64,000 nucleotides of DNA, taken from the NCBI GenBank assembly GCA_002205965.3, contig NADL03000522.1, positions 186,001 to 250,000 of the forward strand, in the 5' to 3' direction. This DNA is from Kappaphycus alvarezii (Eukaryota > Rhodophyta > Florideophyceae > Gigartinales > Solieriaceae). The notes under the pieces were generated by a model. That model did no database searches, was not told the DNA's origin, and worked only from the letters and a program-made list of their open reading frames with translations. Shown here piece after piece: positions 20,426 through 31,870 of this stretch. The stretch's first letter is position 1, and every line of letters begins with the position of its first letter. Position numbers and translations under genes: made by a program.

Positions 20426-21088
20426 TCAAAGCTGAAGTCCAAGAAAAATGTCAACCTTGTCGTACACATGTATGTCATAGAATCGCTTGAGCTCCTCCCC
20501 AACTTCATTTCGCTCATCCAAATTCAGAGCCATAAAAAGAACATCATCAACGTAGACAAGTAAAAATGTAAAACCAGATTTGTATTTCCGACGAAAAACA
20601 CACGGTGCACTCTGAAGTTCGTCAAAACCCAATGACTGTAAGTCACCACACAGCTTCGTATGCTAAATCAGATGAGCCTGTTTCAGCCCGTACATAGTCT
20701 TTAACAGTTTATGACATAAAGTTTCCCGCCCGGGGATTCCGCAGGAAGACGTTAGCCAGCCACTTTCCGAATGCTTTCCTTTGAGAAATGCTGTCTTCAC
20801 ATCTAGCTGGGCAACATGCATACTTGGACACAACGCTAGGTACAGGAAAACACGTACCAATGAGATTGTCACCACCGGAGCATACGTCTCCATGTATTCC
20901 TGTCCATATGTCTGATAGTTGCCACCTGCAACTACTCTAGCATTGAAACGTTCCACTCTTCCGTCGAATTTACGCTTTATCTTTAGGATGCTATGAGTAG
21001 GTAGTGGCTGCGCACCCGGATTATCATCCCGCACCCATGTTCCATTAGATTCCGATGAGTCAAATTCATCGTCAATAGCGCCTTCCAT
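20426..21088 (-). pseudogene. pol: Copia reverse transcriptase
   Basis: Shows HSILKIKRKFDGRVERFNAR (the usual K.K.DG...R.KARLV), YMETYAPVV, QLDVKTAFLKG, KTMYGLKQA, then a stop (near 20,663) and the intact catalytic segment LLVYVDDVLFM. A one-base shift near 21,085 separates it from the integrase frame. Catalytic Asp residues are kept. Confidence 0.9.
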
Positions 21089-22254
21089 AATTCACGCTCC
21101 TCGGGAGTTGCCGACATGGCCTCTCGCAGCGTAGGTTCATCACCAGTCGAGATGTGTACGTGTGGAGTGCATTGTAAGGACGAAGCAACATACCATCTTG
21201 GAGGTTTGCGTGGACGACTAGTATAGCGGGAACTGTTAGATACAGCAGTTGCATCTGGTCCAGAGGCATCCTCGTCGACGTCGCAATCTTGGATGTGTTC
21301 AAGCACACACTTGTCCGAGCTTAGTGCGTATTCTACATGGTTGCCTTTCTCAACTGTCTCAGATGCCTCACATAGGCTGACCTTTATGTCAGAATCGAGC
21401 GAGACCTCGGATTTAACTGCGTCAACTTCGCATTGCTCATCCGTTGAGTCGCTTTCATATACACAGTCTGTCAGGCCCGGTGCTCCTGGGAACTTTGATT
21501 CGTCGAAAGTAAAGTGAAGAGAATCAATCATTCGTGGCTTACAATCATCTTTACTCACTAGCACTCTTTAGATCCCATGTTTAAGAGTCTCCAAATAAAC
21601 TCCCTCAAGTGCACGTGACTCGAACTTGAATCCACGTGGAAGCTGTAACACATATGCAGTACACCCAAACACTTGCAAATGCTTCAAATCCGGCTTCTTA
21701 CCAGTCATAGCCAGGAATGCAGTCGTACCGACAGTCGAGTGCGGGACCCTGTTGCGCACGTAGTTGACATATTTTAGCGCAAATGGCCATAGAAACATTA
21801 GCAGATTCGCCTGGATGAGAAAAATGCGGGCGGCATCATCCAAGATTCTGTTGACGCGTTCAGCAATGCCGTTGAGTTCCGGTGTATAAGGGGGAGAGAA
21901 GGGCTTGTTTCCTTCACCAACTCCTCCTAAATCGTTTTGCAAAACTAGGTTCTCTTTGGAGCCATCAGAATGGATCTTGGATATCTCTTTTCCTCCGAGG
22001 TCAAAGAACTTTGCCGACGCCATCTCTAGCGCTTCACCAAGCATACTGCGGCGAGTCATGCGTGCCACCACCAGATACCTGGAGTCATCGTCAAGAAACG
22101 TGCATGCGTAGCGGAAACCGTTTGGGAATGACCCTATCAGAGGACTCACAATATCCGAATGTGTAAGGTCATCAACTGCATCTGCGTGGTGAAACTTACC
22201 AGGAAACGACAACTTGTGGGCCTTTCCAAGTCGGCACGCTCGGCATATATCCAA
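21089..22254 (-). pseudogene. pol: Copia integrase
   Basis: The frame 22,254-21,568 has CRACRLGKAHKLSF (end of the HHCC finger), LTHSDIVSPL (first Asp), FLDDDSRY, IHSDGSKEN (second Asp), and PYTPELNGIAERVNRIL (Glu). A TAA near 21,568 interrupts an otherwise continuing frame; the tail (21,564-21,090) is an acidic spacer ending in the TLREAMSATPEERELWKA lead-in to RT. Confidence 0.9.
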
Positions 22255-22960
22255 AACTGCTACTCAACTTGGGAACACCGTCTGCATGACTGTGAATGCG
22301 ACAGAGGTCCCTGACGTTCAAGTGAGCAAGTCGTCGATACCAGAGCTGGGTTTGAGCAGATTTTTTATCATCCGATGTCAATAATGCCTGTTCCTCCAAA
22401 GTCTGAGACAGAGGATTGGGCAAGACGTACATGTCAGATACAGCGTGACGTGGGCCAGACCCAATTATGAATGCATCAGACTCGAGTATGAGACGCACTT
22501 CCGTGCGGCGAAAGTGAGACTCAATACCATGATCAGCCAGACGTCCGGTAGACACTAAGTTATACCCCATTTCCGGAATGTATAGCACTTTTGTTAGGCG
22601 AATGTTGGCATTTTTAAACGGCAGCACGACGTCCCCGCAGAAGCTGGCGGAGACAGAAGTCTGATCTGTGAGCATGATTATATGGGTGGCACATGGAACT
22701 AGAGATTTGGGCACAAAGCATTCCCTAGAATTGAAGCAATGAACAGTTGCACCACTGTCGGCATAGGTTCCCTGATCTCCGGTGGGCGTAATAGAAGTCT
22801 TCTCAAGTTTGGCTCCTGCGATTTCCATCTTGGGCATCTTGCTCGAATCCTTGCTAGATATCTTCCGAGAACTCATAACTGCAGCATTTGCGATATCGTT
22901 TTTAGCATGAGTAGCAAACATCTGTTGCACTTTTGGCGCGAGATTCTTGTTTGAATCGTC
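22255..22960 (-). pseudogene. pol: Copia protease and pre-integrase region
   Basis: Has YADSGATVHCFN, the protease active site with intact DSG, then LYIPEMGYNLVS (typical second block), and LWYRRLAHLNVRDL, the GAG-pre-integrase HxxxxH segment. A one-base shift near 22,255 separates it from the integrase. It would cleave Gag-Pol. Confidence 0.9.
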
Positions 22961-23868
22961 TTGGTTGAGGTAATAACGATCAGCAGTGTGTCCAGACCTG
23001 CCTCAGAAGTCACAATGATGCGTTTTTGTAGATCCTTGCTTATCCGACTTGAGTGCCGCGGCAATTACCCCTACTGTGGACTCAATGTCAAGTGGATCAT
23101 CAGAGTTGGAATGCTCGCCATGACCACCGTGGTGATGGTGGCGATAACCTGATGCGCTCTCCGTTTTCCTTTTACGACGGGACTTACCTTTCGACGCCTC
23201 AACTGAGCCGGACCCGAGACACATTTTCGAGTCGTACTCATCGATCAGGGTAGTAGCGACATAATCATGGTTTGATCGATAGCATCCTTACTTCGAAGTG
23301 CAGCTGCAGTTGATTCCAGGAAACATGAAGGATCAACGGAGGCCAAGAGCATGGGTGCCTTGTGATTATCGGGAATGGCAGCATCCTTGCCCATACGCTC
23401 CAGCTGTGAGAAAAGGGAGGTATACTGATCAATATAGCTGGACATGTTCTGTCCTGTATACCTCATGCGGAACAGTTGCGTCTGCACCGCAATCCTAGAC
23501 ACTGCGCGGCTCGAAGCATAACAAGAATCCAGGAGCTTGGGCATCCGAGCAGGGTTTTCATCGACCTGCATGACCACACGGTGCGGAGCATCCCCAAGAG
23601 CAGAGATGATGATTCCGCAGGCTTTCTCACGTTTCGGCTGGTCTCGAATATCACGGTGAACGGGTGCATCAGCGACAGACTCGGGCGTCGTGCTTTTCGA
23701 GGTTGCAGGAGTTTCATCAACAACCCGCCAGACGCCTTTTAAACGGCACGCAGCACGAAGGCGATGACGCCACAAACTAAAATCTTCACCTCTTGTGCCA
23801 TGAAAACGAGATAATTTGAGACCATTCGTCCCGCCTGTGTCGAAGTGAGAGTCGGACATACCAAACAA
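22961..23868 (-). pseudogene. gag: Copia Gag
   Basis: The frame from 23,868 gives a typical copia Gag: LSRFHGTRGEDFSLWRHRLRAA, then DSCYASSRAVSRIAVQTQLFRMRYTG. That frame ends at 23,245; a further frame (23,224-23,003) has a basic stretch and a knuckle CDF-stop-GRSGHTADRYY. The second Cys has become a stop and the last Cys a Tyr, so RNA binding is lost. The start ATG at 23,868 gives MFGMSDSH. Confidence 0.85.
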
Positions 23869-24107
23869 GCAATTCGTCGACGGTACGAAAAATTTAAATG
23901 AGCAGACGAATAGAGAGTGAAAAAGAAGTTACCAGTATCCGTTGAACGAATCGTCACAAGTAGAACACACTTTGCAAGGTAGCTCCCACACTTGGAGTAT
24001 TTAACTTCACTGGTCAGATAGGTCCCCGTACGTAAGAGCATGAATTTTGAAGGTTGCGAATGTGAAACCCGTTAGCAGTGAAGAGATAAAGTCTGCAATC
24101 GTCGATT

Positions 24108-24125
24108 CCCTGGACCCATAACCTA
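24108..24125 (-). other. Primer site matching half of initiator Met tRNA
   Basis: Next to the 5' LTR the plus strand reads CCCTGGACCCATAACC, which resembles the anticodon-arm sequence of initiator Met tRNA (CAT anticodon). The minus strand would therefore pair with it internally, as in Drosophila copia, whose primer is a tRNA fragment. The match to the family type is established knowledge; its use here is inferred. Confidence 0.75.
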
Positions 24126-25074
24126 TAGTTGACAAAGGTAGTTTGAAAAGATGAATCAATTGATCGATATGCCCTTTTGGTATATTGTGACGAATATGCC
24201 CAGTAGTATCCCGCTAGTAGCCCTCAAACGGCATGAGCACTGTAGAGAGGCACCAGTGCAACATAAGCACTTTAAGGAGACATCAGCGCAACTAATGTAC
24301 TGTAATTTGCCACCGACGCAACGCAATACCACAGACCAATCAGACGAAGCCATTATGGATATCTTGCATACTCCTAGATACTTTCCAGGCAGGACCAATC
24401 AGCAAGTGCTTTGTGCTGTCTCGCCAAGTGGATCAATGGAAGTCTGTCATGATGGGCAATATTGTCAGTCTCACCGCAATATACTAGGTAAACTCTCAAA
24501 ACCTTGTAGTATTTCGCCCCTAGTCCTGTTCTTCTAGAATACCTTTGAATTTAGTATTGTTTGCTTACCATTCATTATCACTCTCGTTGAATGCTTTTCT
24601 ATATAAACGATGGTCAGAAGCTCCGGTATGCTCACCGGAAGCTTCAACCATCAGTTCAACCATCGATTAACTCTTGTGCGCCCAAACCCCCACATATATT
24701 GTGTTCGAACCTCAGTCTCCACTCGTGCTTTTTCTTCTAATCTCCTCTGTTTTCAACATCAAGATCAATCAACGCCGTCGGACGTGAATTGTGGTAGTGT
24801 CAGTTGCACACATGTGAAGTGCATGTATCAGTTTCAGTCACGTGTCATACAAAAGGTAGATCTGTAGCTTACACTTATCACCCATGCGTTTTCCATCACA
24901 CACACGTGTCACATTGCGCATGGCATTCCAAATGACTGCCACCGCCTACACGTGTCGATCCACATGAGTGCCCTGAACAGCCAAGAAATCACCGGCTCGT
25001 CTATTAACTGTTATCGCAACATTTGGCCTTAATCTAAAGTGGCGAGAGGTGCCGGTGACTGTTTCGTCATCACC
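24126..25074 (-). repeat. 5' LTR of the copia element, full length (~950 bp)
   Basis: Holds two TATATTGTG repeats (24,181-24,189 and 24,695-24,703) bounding the 514 bp missing from the 3' LTR. A TATATAAAC stretch is at about 24,599-24,607. The plus-strand ORF 24,151-24,537 lies inside and is not considered a gene. Confidence 0.85.
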
Positions 25075-25089
25075 AGGTAACTTTCTTCA

Positions 25090-25790
25090 CCTCCAATGCC
25101 CCGTGCCCCAGGAACAGCTACCCAGAAAACCTGGGCATCTTCGGCGACCACCGCATGCACTGCGTGTATGGCCGAGAGCGAATCGAATATCACGACCGCT
25201 AGGTTAAGGTCCTCACGTCGGACTTGGAAAAGGTCGCGCGAAATCCGGTAATGGAGCCCCGTTCTATTGGCCAACACCGCACAAGGCCAGACATCGAGGC
25301 TATAGAAAGCACCGGATGGACACACTTTTCGACGTTTTATTTGTAAATCCACTCGCTCCCTCCAACACACGGGCCCGCTGCTTCAACCTCGTGACATCTC
25401 TGAACGAGGGGAAAGCTTAAAAATTCAGGAAGTATCAAGACTTCATCACCACGCATACCAGGTCCTGACTGATCCCAGTGCCGATATCCACTCTTGGCGG
25501 ATGGGCCCGGACCCATTCGCGGTGCTCACAGGCGTGGCTAGGTACGATGCAGTACGAAGTATGGAGACCTTCGGACCGGTGCGAACTTTCCTTATGCAAG
25601 GAAAAGCTTCGGCGAAGCTTCGGCCAACGCGGAATGCAATACGAATGGTCTAACAACAGCCCTGTTCGGTAGTAGTTCAAGACTCAGACTCATTTTAAAA
25701 CTCTATACTACACATAATTGACCTTTTAGCCTCGAAAAATTGCCGCCGAGCATCCCTAATCAGTAAAACAACCCAATTTCTCCTCCCCAT
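25090..25790 (+). pseudogene. LINE-2 family C-terminus and 3' end, block A
   Basis: Plus-strand reading: CPRNSYPENLGIFGDHRMHC...RERIEYHD (zinc-binding C-terminal domain), RPDIEAIESTGWTH, DVLFVNPLAPSNTRARCF, LIPVPISTLGGW, then a 3' UTR ending in CAGTAAAACAACCCAA. The partner in block B (59,150-59,860) and the copy at 46.59-47.47 kb read the same way. (LINE-2 is a name used only here.) Stops and shifts make it dead. Confidence 0.78.
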
Positions 25791-26480
25791 ATTTGGGGAG
25801 GCCGAAAGAGAGAAACTTGGCATTTACAGAAGAGCACAGAGCGACGTAACTTTGCATTTCCTGCGGTTCTATTCCGGTTTTGACGCCACCTGGACGGCGG
25901 CGAGACTGAGGTAGGGCGAACGCTGACTATGAGACGTTAATTGCTTGTGGTCGTGGTGAGAGCTCAAGACAGTCAATGAAGATATATGTGCGGTGCCGTG
26001 ACTGCGTTGGAAAATCATTATAACATGGGGGAAGTTGAGCTAATTCTTGGGGACTAGGCCCATGAATATATGCCGAAGGAGGTTTATGAGCTTATCGCGA
26101 ATGAGATTATGACGTCTGACAATTGTGACAATACGTACGACCCCAGTAGGTATCCTAAAACAGTGCAGCCAATTATGCAGTTGGTCCGCTTACAGTACTT
26201 ATTACAGTACTATATGCAAACCTTTGGGACCGTGGTTTTGTACGCAACCCCCCGGATATATATCTCAAGAGTAAAGCAACCAAACGTTTCACCTCTGACC
26301 CCCCCTCTTCAACAATGCCGCAACCCTCGCAGAACGCGAGGAAACATCGTCATTTCTGCACTTACTGCGACCAAAACAATATTTTCTTCTCCCCTGTTGG
26401 TTTTGATATCTAGAGCACCTTGGGCGACTATTACCAGGTTTTTTCAGCCGCCTTTCTTACTTCGCTGCTTTCCCTCGCGG
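25791..26480. other. Duplicated stretch between LINE-2 end and TyA-2
   Basis: Pairs with 59,860-60,550. The part 26,310-26,490 also has an inverted relative at 53,440-53,660. No gene is recognised. The ORF 26,070-26,492 (140 codons) crosses a LINE-tail-like segment (TCAAGAGTAAAGCAACC) and is not conserved as a frame in the partner. Confidence 0.5.
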
Positions 26481-26990
26481 TTTCTCCCCTAAACAGGAGC
26501 TCTGCACCTTCATTAACTTTTTCTTGTTCACATGATTCCATTTAATGCGTTTTGATATACTAAGTATGTCTGTTTGATACTTTAAGGTTAGCCAGCAACT
26601 CCCCATAAGCTCAATCAACTGCTTCTTCATGTAGAGGTCATGGACGTTGGGAGACAACTTCAAGTGCACATCTAAGCAGTCTAAAAGTTTAAATTCAACA
26701 TTTTCCCTAAGAAGCATTTCCTCAACGCTTTTCTCTGAGCGAAGGTTGTAGAACCTGACCCTTTACATTGCCTGGTAGCGTCTAGGTCACCGTTCTTTGC
26801 TCTTTTGTTCTAGATCCCACAGCCATACTTCGATAGCACACTTGTCCCTTGCAACGCCTCCATCTTGGAAAAACTATCTCTGAGATTAATATCTTCGGCA
26901 AATTTATTACTATCATTTGTTACCCTTGTGGAGGGGGGGTGCACCCGAGGCATCCGAGTTGTTAAATATACGGGAACACTTACGTGATAG
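26481..26990 (+). repeat. LTR-like sequence and leader of TyA-2
   Basis: ATTCCATTTAATGCGTTTT, GGTTAGCCAGCAACTC, CATAAGCTCAATCAACTGC and GGGAGACAACTTCAAG align with the LTR-like copies near the acidic-ORF repeats and with 60,560-61,030 before TyA-3. Position directly before the gag ATG supports a 5' LTR plus leader. Confidence 0.6.
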
Positions 26991-27004
26991 TTCTTTTTGT
27001 AACC

Positions 27005-28100
27005 ATGGATCTCAAGGCTGTCTGCATATCGTTCACAGATAGCAAGACTGAAGGTGTTGAGGAGTTTTTTACATATGTTAATATTTTAATGTGTGAAAAA
27101 AGCGATGAAGGGAAGGTCTCAAGTATCTTCGCCTATCTTCATGGTGAGGCAAATGATAAATATAAAGCCAAGCTAATCTATGAGTAGACGCATAACGAAA
27201 TAAGCACAACTACGCTGAGGTATGTGATTTTTTTGTCGAAGAATATGATAACGAGGAAAACCCAATTGAGATAATTCGCACCGCTACAGAGTCCCAACTT
27301 AACTTCGATGATTTGTTAAGCTCATTGGTATACTTCTATGGTCTCTATGAAAAGACTAGGCTCAACGCCCAAGCGAATGACTGTATTCTGCATAAGGCGG
27401 CGATGGAGAATGAGAGTCTCTCCAATTCACTCTCCATCAAGGGACCTCACAATTTATTGAGCCAAAGAGTACAAAAGTAGAGTTTGAAAAAATATGGGAA
27501 AATTTCAGTCGCTGAGTGAAGTACCGACAGAAGGAAGTACATTGAAGTTTACAGTACATCCTCAAGTGAATTTCAAAAATTTACTGGTGCATGGGCATTA
27601 AAAATTGTCAGGAGCTATGTTAAAAACTTGAAATAACGGCTGGAAACCCGGTTTGATAATCGTCTAGACATGATAACCTTCCAGTTGAAGAGTATTACTC
27701 TTACTATTGAGAATAATCGGTCTAAAAGTACCAAAGGAAGCAGAATTCTGCTCCCACTGCCACAAAATTGGACGCTTCGCAAATTAGTGTCCTGAGAATC
27801 CATATAGAAATAATCGTCGCGGAAAGTGAGGTCATTATGGGCACCATGAAAGTAGTTTCTGGTGTAAAGAAATCTGAAGAGAAAATTTATCGGACTCGAG
27901 AAGCGAGTCAGGACCAAAAAATTCAAAAAAACACCAAGGATAAAAGTTAGAATGATACCGGTAACGAATCCATCACTGGCAGAACCAGTCAAGTGAATGT
28001 GACGAAAAAGGATCGAGAAGGGAAATTTTTATCGAAAAAACCCAGGTGAAATTATGGAATGCTTGAATACATCCCAGAACCTGTCCCCCATCGGACAAAG
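27005..28100 (+). pseudogene. TyA-2 gag remnant
   Basis: The first 60 codons are open (27,005-27,187) and align with 61,056-61,241 of TyA-3. The rest is broken. The knuckle segment CSHC...GRFAN-stop-CPEN has lost the ligand His. An ENPYRNNRRGK basic segment follows, as in TyA-3. Confidence 0.7.
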
Positions 28101-29499
28101 AGGTCTGTTCAAGCTGTTCCAAGAGTGGAAATCACTTCAGCCAAGAAAATGAAAAATGAAAAATAAGTTGGGGAGCATCCTGAAGGACACGTTAGACTAT
28201 GTGAAGAAGTACAATTTCGTAGCTGAGCTTTCATCGGACCCAGCTGGGATAACTTATGGTCAGCCTTTGAGGAGCGACGCAGAGAATGCGAGGAATGAAC
28301 AAAACGAGACCGTAACGTCTAAAAATTGAGCTAAGGGTAAGAAATTTTTCTGCAATCGACCTCGACAGCGCCAGTACGTCTTAAGCTGATACCAGTCAAA
28401 GTATTTTGAATGAAAAAGCAAGCTTATTTCGATTTGCGCGCTGTTCCAAATTTAATTTCAGAAAGTTTGGTGACAGATCTAGATCTCTAAATTATTACAA
28501 CTACGCGAAGAATAACTGTTGCGGTGAAACCGTATCAAAATGTATGGCACGGCTGAAACGTTTTCTGTGTTCTTTGCGGACCGAAAATTGGTGTCGAATT
28601 TCTTTTCATGCCTGATATACTTTCGATGCAATCATTGGCTCATCATAAAGAAACTGGGGACATGCATTGACTTGGGCAATCAAAGTGTTTCAGTTCATAT
28701 TGAAGGCGGAAACGTAAAGATTCCTGTGAACTTCGACAAAAGCATACATCCGGAAGCTTTCAGACCAAAGCTTCCGGATGTAGGACAGCGAATAATTCAT
28801 TTTTAGTTACGAAAGCGAAGGACCAGAATCTCCTAGCCCTATCGTAAGTGTAAAAGGGTATGCTCGAGGAGTAGTAAATATGGCATAGGATGATTATGAT
28901 TCCAGATTTGAAACAGACGAAGAATGAAATGCAAGAGAAAATTTGAGCCCTAATCTGTTTCCCTTTGCGATATTATAGAATTAAAGGACAGTATTCAGAG
29001 TGCTAGAGGCGAAAAAGTTTTGCAAAGGGAATATTATTTTGTCTAATTCCAAATCTGAAGATATGGGCACACCGGAGAAGGCCTCTCAAAATAGGAAGAG
29101 GAGAAATGAAGAAGACGGGAAGCGTAAGATCGAATAAATTCATGAAATAGTGCAGCATCTCCCCGCCTCTGCACTAAAGAAAATGTCCGACATATTAACA
29201 TCTTCCCGAGTAATTGCATGGAGCGTTTCAGATCTAAGACAAGCGAGTGTGCGAATAACCCGTTTCTTCGGTGTCAACGATTTTCAGCCAATATAGCATA
29301 AACTCAGACCTCTACCATCGAAATATAACCAGTGAATTTCGAAGAATGTTACAAATATACTCTCGAATGGCATTATTCCACCAACCTCGTCGTCATGGTT
29401 ATTTCCTACTGTGTTCGTCCCCAAAAGCATAACAAGCTTTGTTTCTGGGTCTATTAACGTCAGCTGAACAACAAAATAATATCGGATAGATTTTCCATT

Positions 29500-29840
29500 A
29501 GACATATGGAAGAAATTCCTGGGGACTTAAAAGACAGGGAAATTTCCACCTCAATTGACCTGTATAGTGGGTATTTGCAAAAATTTCCGGATGAAAGCTG
29601 CAAGGTAAAGACAACTTTCACCAGAAGAATGGGTACATTCAGATGCTATGTGATGCCATTCGTCCTCATTAGTACACAACCCAACTTTCAAAAAATAATG
29701 AATAACGTTCTGGATGTGCTTTCATGTGTAGGAGTATATAGCAATGATGTGGTGATATTTTCGAAGACCATGGATGAGCACATATCGGGTATTAGCGCAG
29801 TAGTGAATAGTATATTGAAATAAAGTCTGAAAATTAAGTT
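29500..29840 (+). pseudogene. TyA-2 reverse transcriptase remnant
   Basis: Open frame 29,506-29,823: STSIDLYSGYLQ, KTTFTRRMGTFRCYVMPF, NFQKIMNNVL, then VYSNDVVIFSK where YIDDVVIFSK is expected. One catalytic Asp is Asn in this alignment, so it is inactive. The best-preserved RT stretch of the TyA family in the window. Confidence 0.82.
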
Positions 29841-31870
29841 GAGCAAATGCTTCTTTGCGAAAAAAGGCATCTAACAACTCGTTCATATCTTCGATAAAAA
29901 GTGAATTAAGGTTGATACAAAAAAGCGAAAAAATCAAATTGACACCAAGGCCCGCTTCAAAGAGGGAGGCTGGAGTCTGTAAAGGTCCAGCATCATTTTA
30001 CAGAATATTTTTCAAAGATTTCGCCAACATGGCCGCAGCGACACATGTCAGTACTGCTGAGAACGGAAAATTTTTCTGAAACAAGGAAATGCAAAATTAA
30101 TGCAAGGAACTTATAGGAAAGTTATGTTTAACCTAATGCTCATGTACCAAGATTTCAAGGGGGATTTTTTTGTGGAAACATGTGCCTCAGAAAGGTCTCT
30201 TGGTGTCGTTTGTCCCAAAAAGATGAAATAGGAAGGCTACATCATGTTTTATTCGCAAATCGTACCTTAATAACGCGGAAATGAGATAACCAGTCTACAA
30301 ATAATAAGCGATAGATGTCGTCTACGTGTCAAAAAAGTTTGGCGCCTACCTTTTACTGCTCGAAATTTCGTATTGATAGCTAATCACCAGGCACTTAAGA
30401 TATCATTCCAAAAGAAAGATGCCCCTCACCGCTTGCATCATTGACTCAAAAAGTTTTGAGACTGTCGGTGTTAAATTATGTGTAGAATCGGACCCAAAAA
30501 TCGGCCTGATGATTGCCGATCCTGTTCGAGGGATCCAATGAATCCAAGTGAAAAAGCTTTCGTGAACCTTTTCGGAGTTGCTGAGGTGCAAATACCACAC
30601 GGTAACGAGAAAGAACCTAATCTGGAGGGACTAATGAAATTCTTGGACGGACTAGAAATGAGAAAAACTGATCTTAAACACAGAAATTGGGTACACGAAA
30701 ACCAAAAGTATTTTACATTGTGGCATGGGAAACACTTCCGATGCACCGAGCCGTTCCATGACTATTAATAGCCCTGAAAGAAATATTGAAGATCTTAAGG
30801 ACTTTCAAAGATGAATTAGGGCTGGTAGATTTCGAAAAAAACAATCAATTAATTATAGAAAGATTATGGAGGCCCAGTATCCAGAAGGACGTCTATTATC
30901 TAGTGAAAATCTTTAAAAAGTTTCAAAAACTTACTTCGATACGAAAGTAAAGCTCTACTCTCAACTTTCCAGTTTCCGATCTTTTTGAGTCCTTCTCAAA
31001 CGATTTTCCGGCAAGTTAAATAAATCATCTTCCGGGGAAAATATGTCTTTAAAAGGGTGGAACAAATTACTAGATGGCCATCAGCGGTTCCAGTTGATAA
31101 TTCCAATGCTAAGGTGGTCGTGAGATTCACGGAAAGGAAATAATTGAACCATTTGGTCTTTCAAAAAGGATCATCTCGGGTAACTCCCTCTGTTTCACTG
31201 TAACATCACTGCCTCGCTTTTTGGGGGAGAAAGTGACTCAGTTGAAAACAGTTCTTGCTTACGTTCCTTTGGAAAACGGGAAATCGAAAAGTAATGCCTC
31301 AACCATCGAAAGGATAATATCGGAAACTATGTCGAAGAATGAAATCCAATGGGAAGATGCCTTACCAAAGGTGTTATACGGTTATCGCAGGAGAATAAGA
31401 AGACGTGAACGCGCTCATTTTGATCTAATGTCTTGAACGACTCCTTAAATGGTAAAGGGGGCTTGGAAACGAAAAACTTCTATCACAAAATTAGAGATGC
31501 AGAACTATTGGCCACAGAATGCTGTAGATTGCGGTATGTGTTAGCACGAAAAGGAACCAGGGTTCATATAATCGAATTTACGCACTTTAGTCGACTGGTT
31601 TTTTGTAGTAGCCGTAAGCGCAAACTATAGGGTAAAATTCGCAGTCGTTTTTTCTATTAGCTCTAATGCCACCGCTGACAGGACCATGGCCAAATCGACT
31701 TATTTCAGAAGAAAGAAGTCAAATGGGATCTACATTGACTTCCGTTGAGCATTCATTTACTAGTTTGGGTCTTAAAATATTCAAAATAGTCTCACAAATA
31801 CCGAACATAGATTATTTGGCTATATCCTACAAAATTATCGATATTATTTACGATAAAACTAAAGTTTGAC

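Larger units (their letters stand above)
19141..25074 (-). mobile_element. Ty1/copia retrotransposon, 5.93 kb
   Basis: Order on the minus strand is 5' LTR, primer site, Gag, protease, integrase, RT, RNase H, 3' LTR: integrase before RT marks it as copia type. AGGTA flanks it at 19,136-19,140 and 25,075-25,079 (the match extends to CCAGGTA), and the uninterrupted site is kept at about 59,143. Pol is broken by stops and one-base shifts. The two LTRs differ by a 514-bp deletion. Confidence 0.93.
12011..31000. repeat. Segmental duplication, block A
   Basis: Collinear with 50,040-64,000. Anchors by eye: 12,011/50,040; 12,420/50,610; 13,020/51,370; 13,280-14,160/51,570-52,490; 14,830-15,560/54,100-54,838; 15,565/56,100; 16,600-17,230/57,100-57,780; 17,970-19,133/58,065-59,140; 25,080-26,480/59,150-60,550; 26,984/61,035. 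Block A alone has the copia element and the LTR-like piece at 17,475-17,890. Divergence varies: lowest around the secreted-protein gene, higher in the TE parts. Confidence 0.85.
26984..31870 (+). mobile_element. TyA-2: decayed Ty3-type element
   Basis: Gag begins at 27,005 (MDLKAVCISF...), with a decayed knuckle at about 27,748-27,790 (CSHCHKIGRFAN-stop-C: the His is Arg). A protease/spacer region follows, then RT at 29,500-29,840, RNase H around 30,160-30,480 and integrase 31,000-31,440 (EDALPKVLYGYRR). The same family is at 61.05 kb and 1 kb. Stops are frequent in every domain. A 3' LTR was not recognised. Confidence 0.82.

Noticed and set aside
24700-24715. GTTCGAACCTC resembling a tRNA B box
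   Set aside because: It lies inside the copia LTR, no A box or cloverleaf is visible around it, and the 3' LTR copy has a changed base.
25029-25370. 113-codon minus-strand ORF in block A, with a relative at 58,859-59,266
   Set aside because: The plus strand of the same stretch reads as the LINE-2 zinc domain and RPDIEAIES segment in both blocks, so this frame is a shadow there. In block B the rest of the frame belongs to the LINE-1 5' half.
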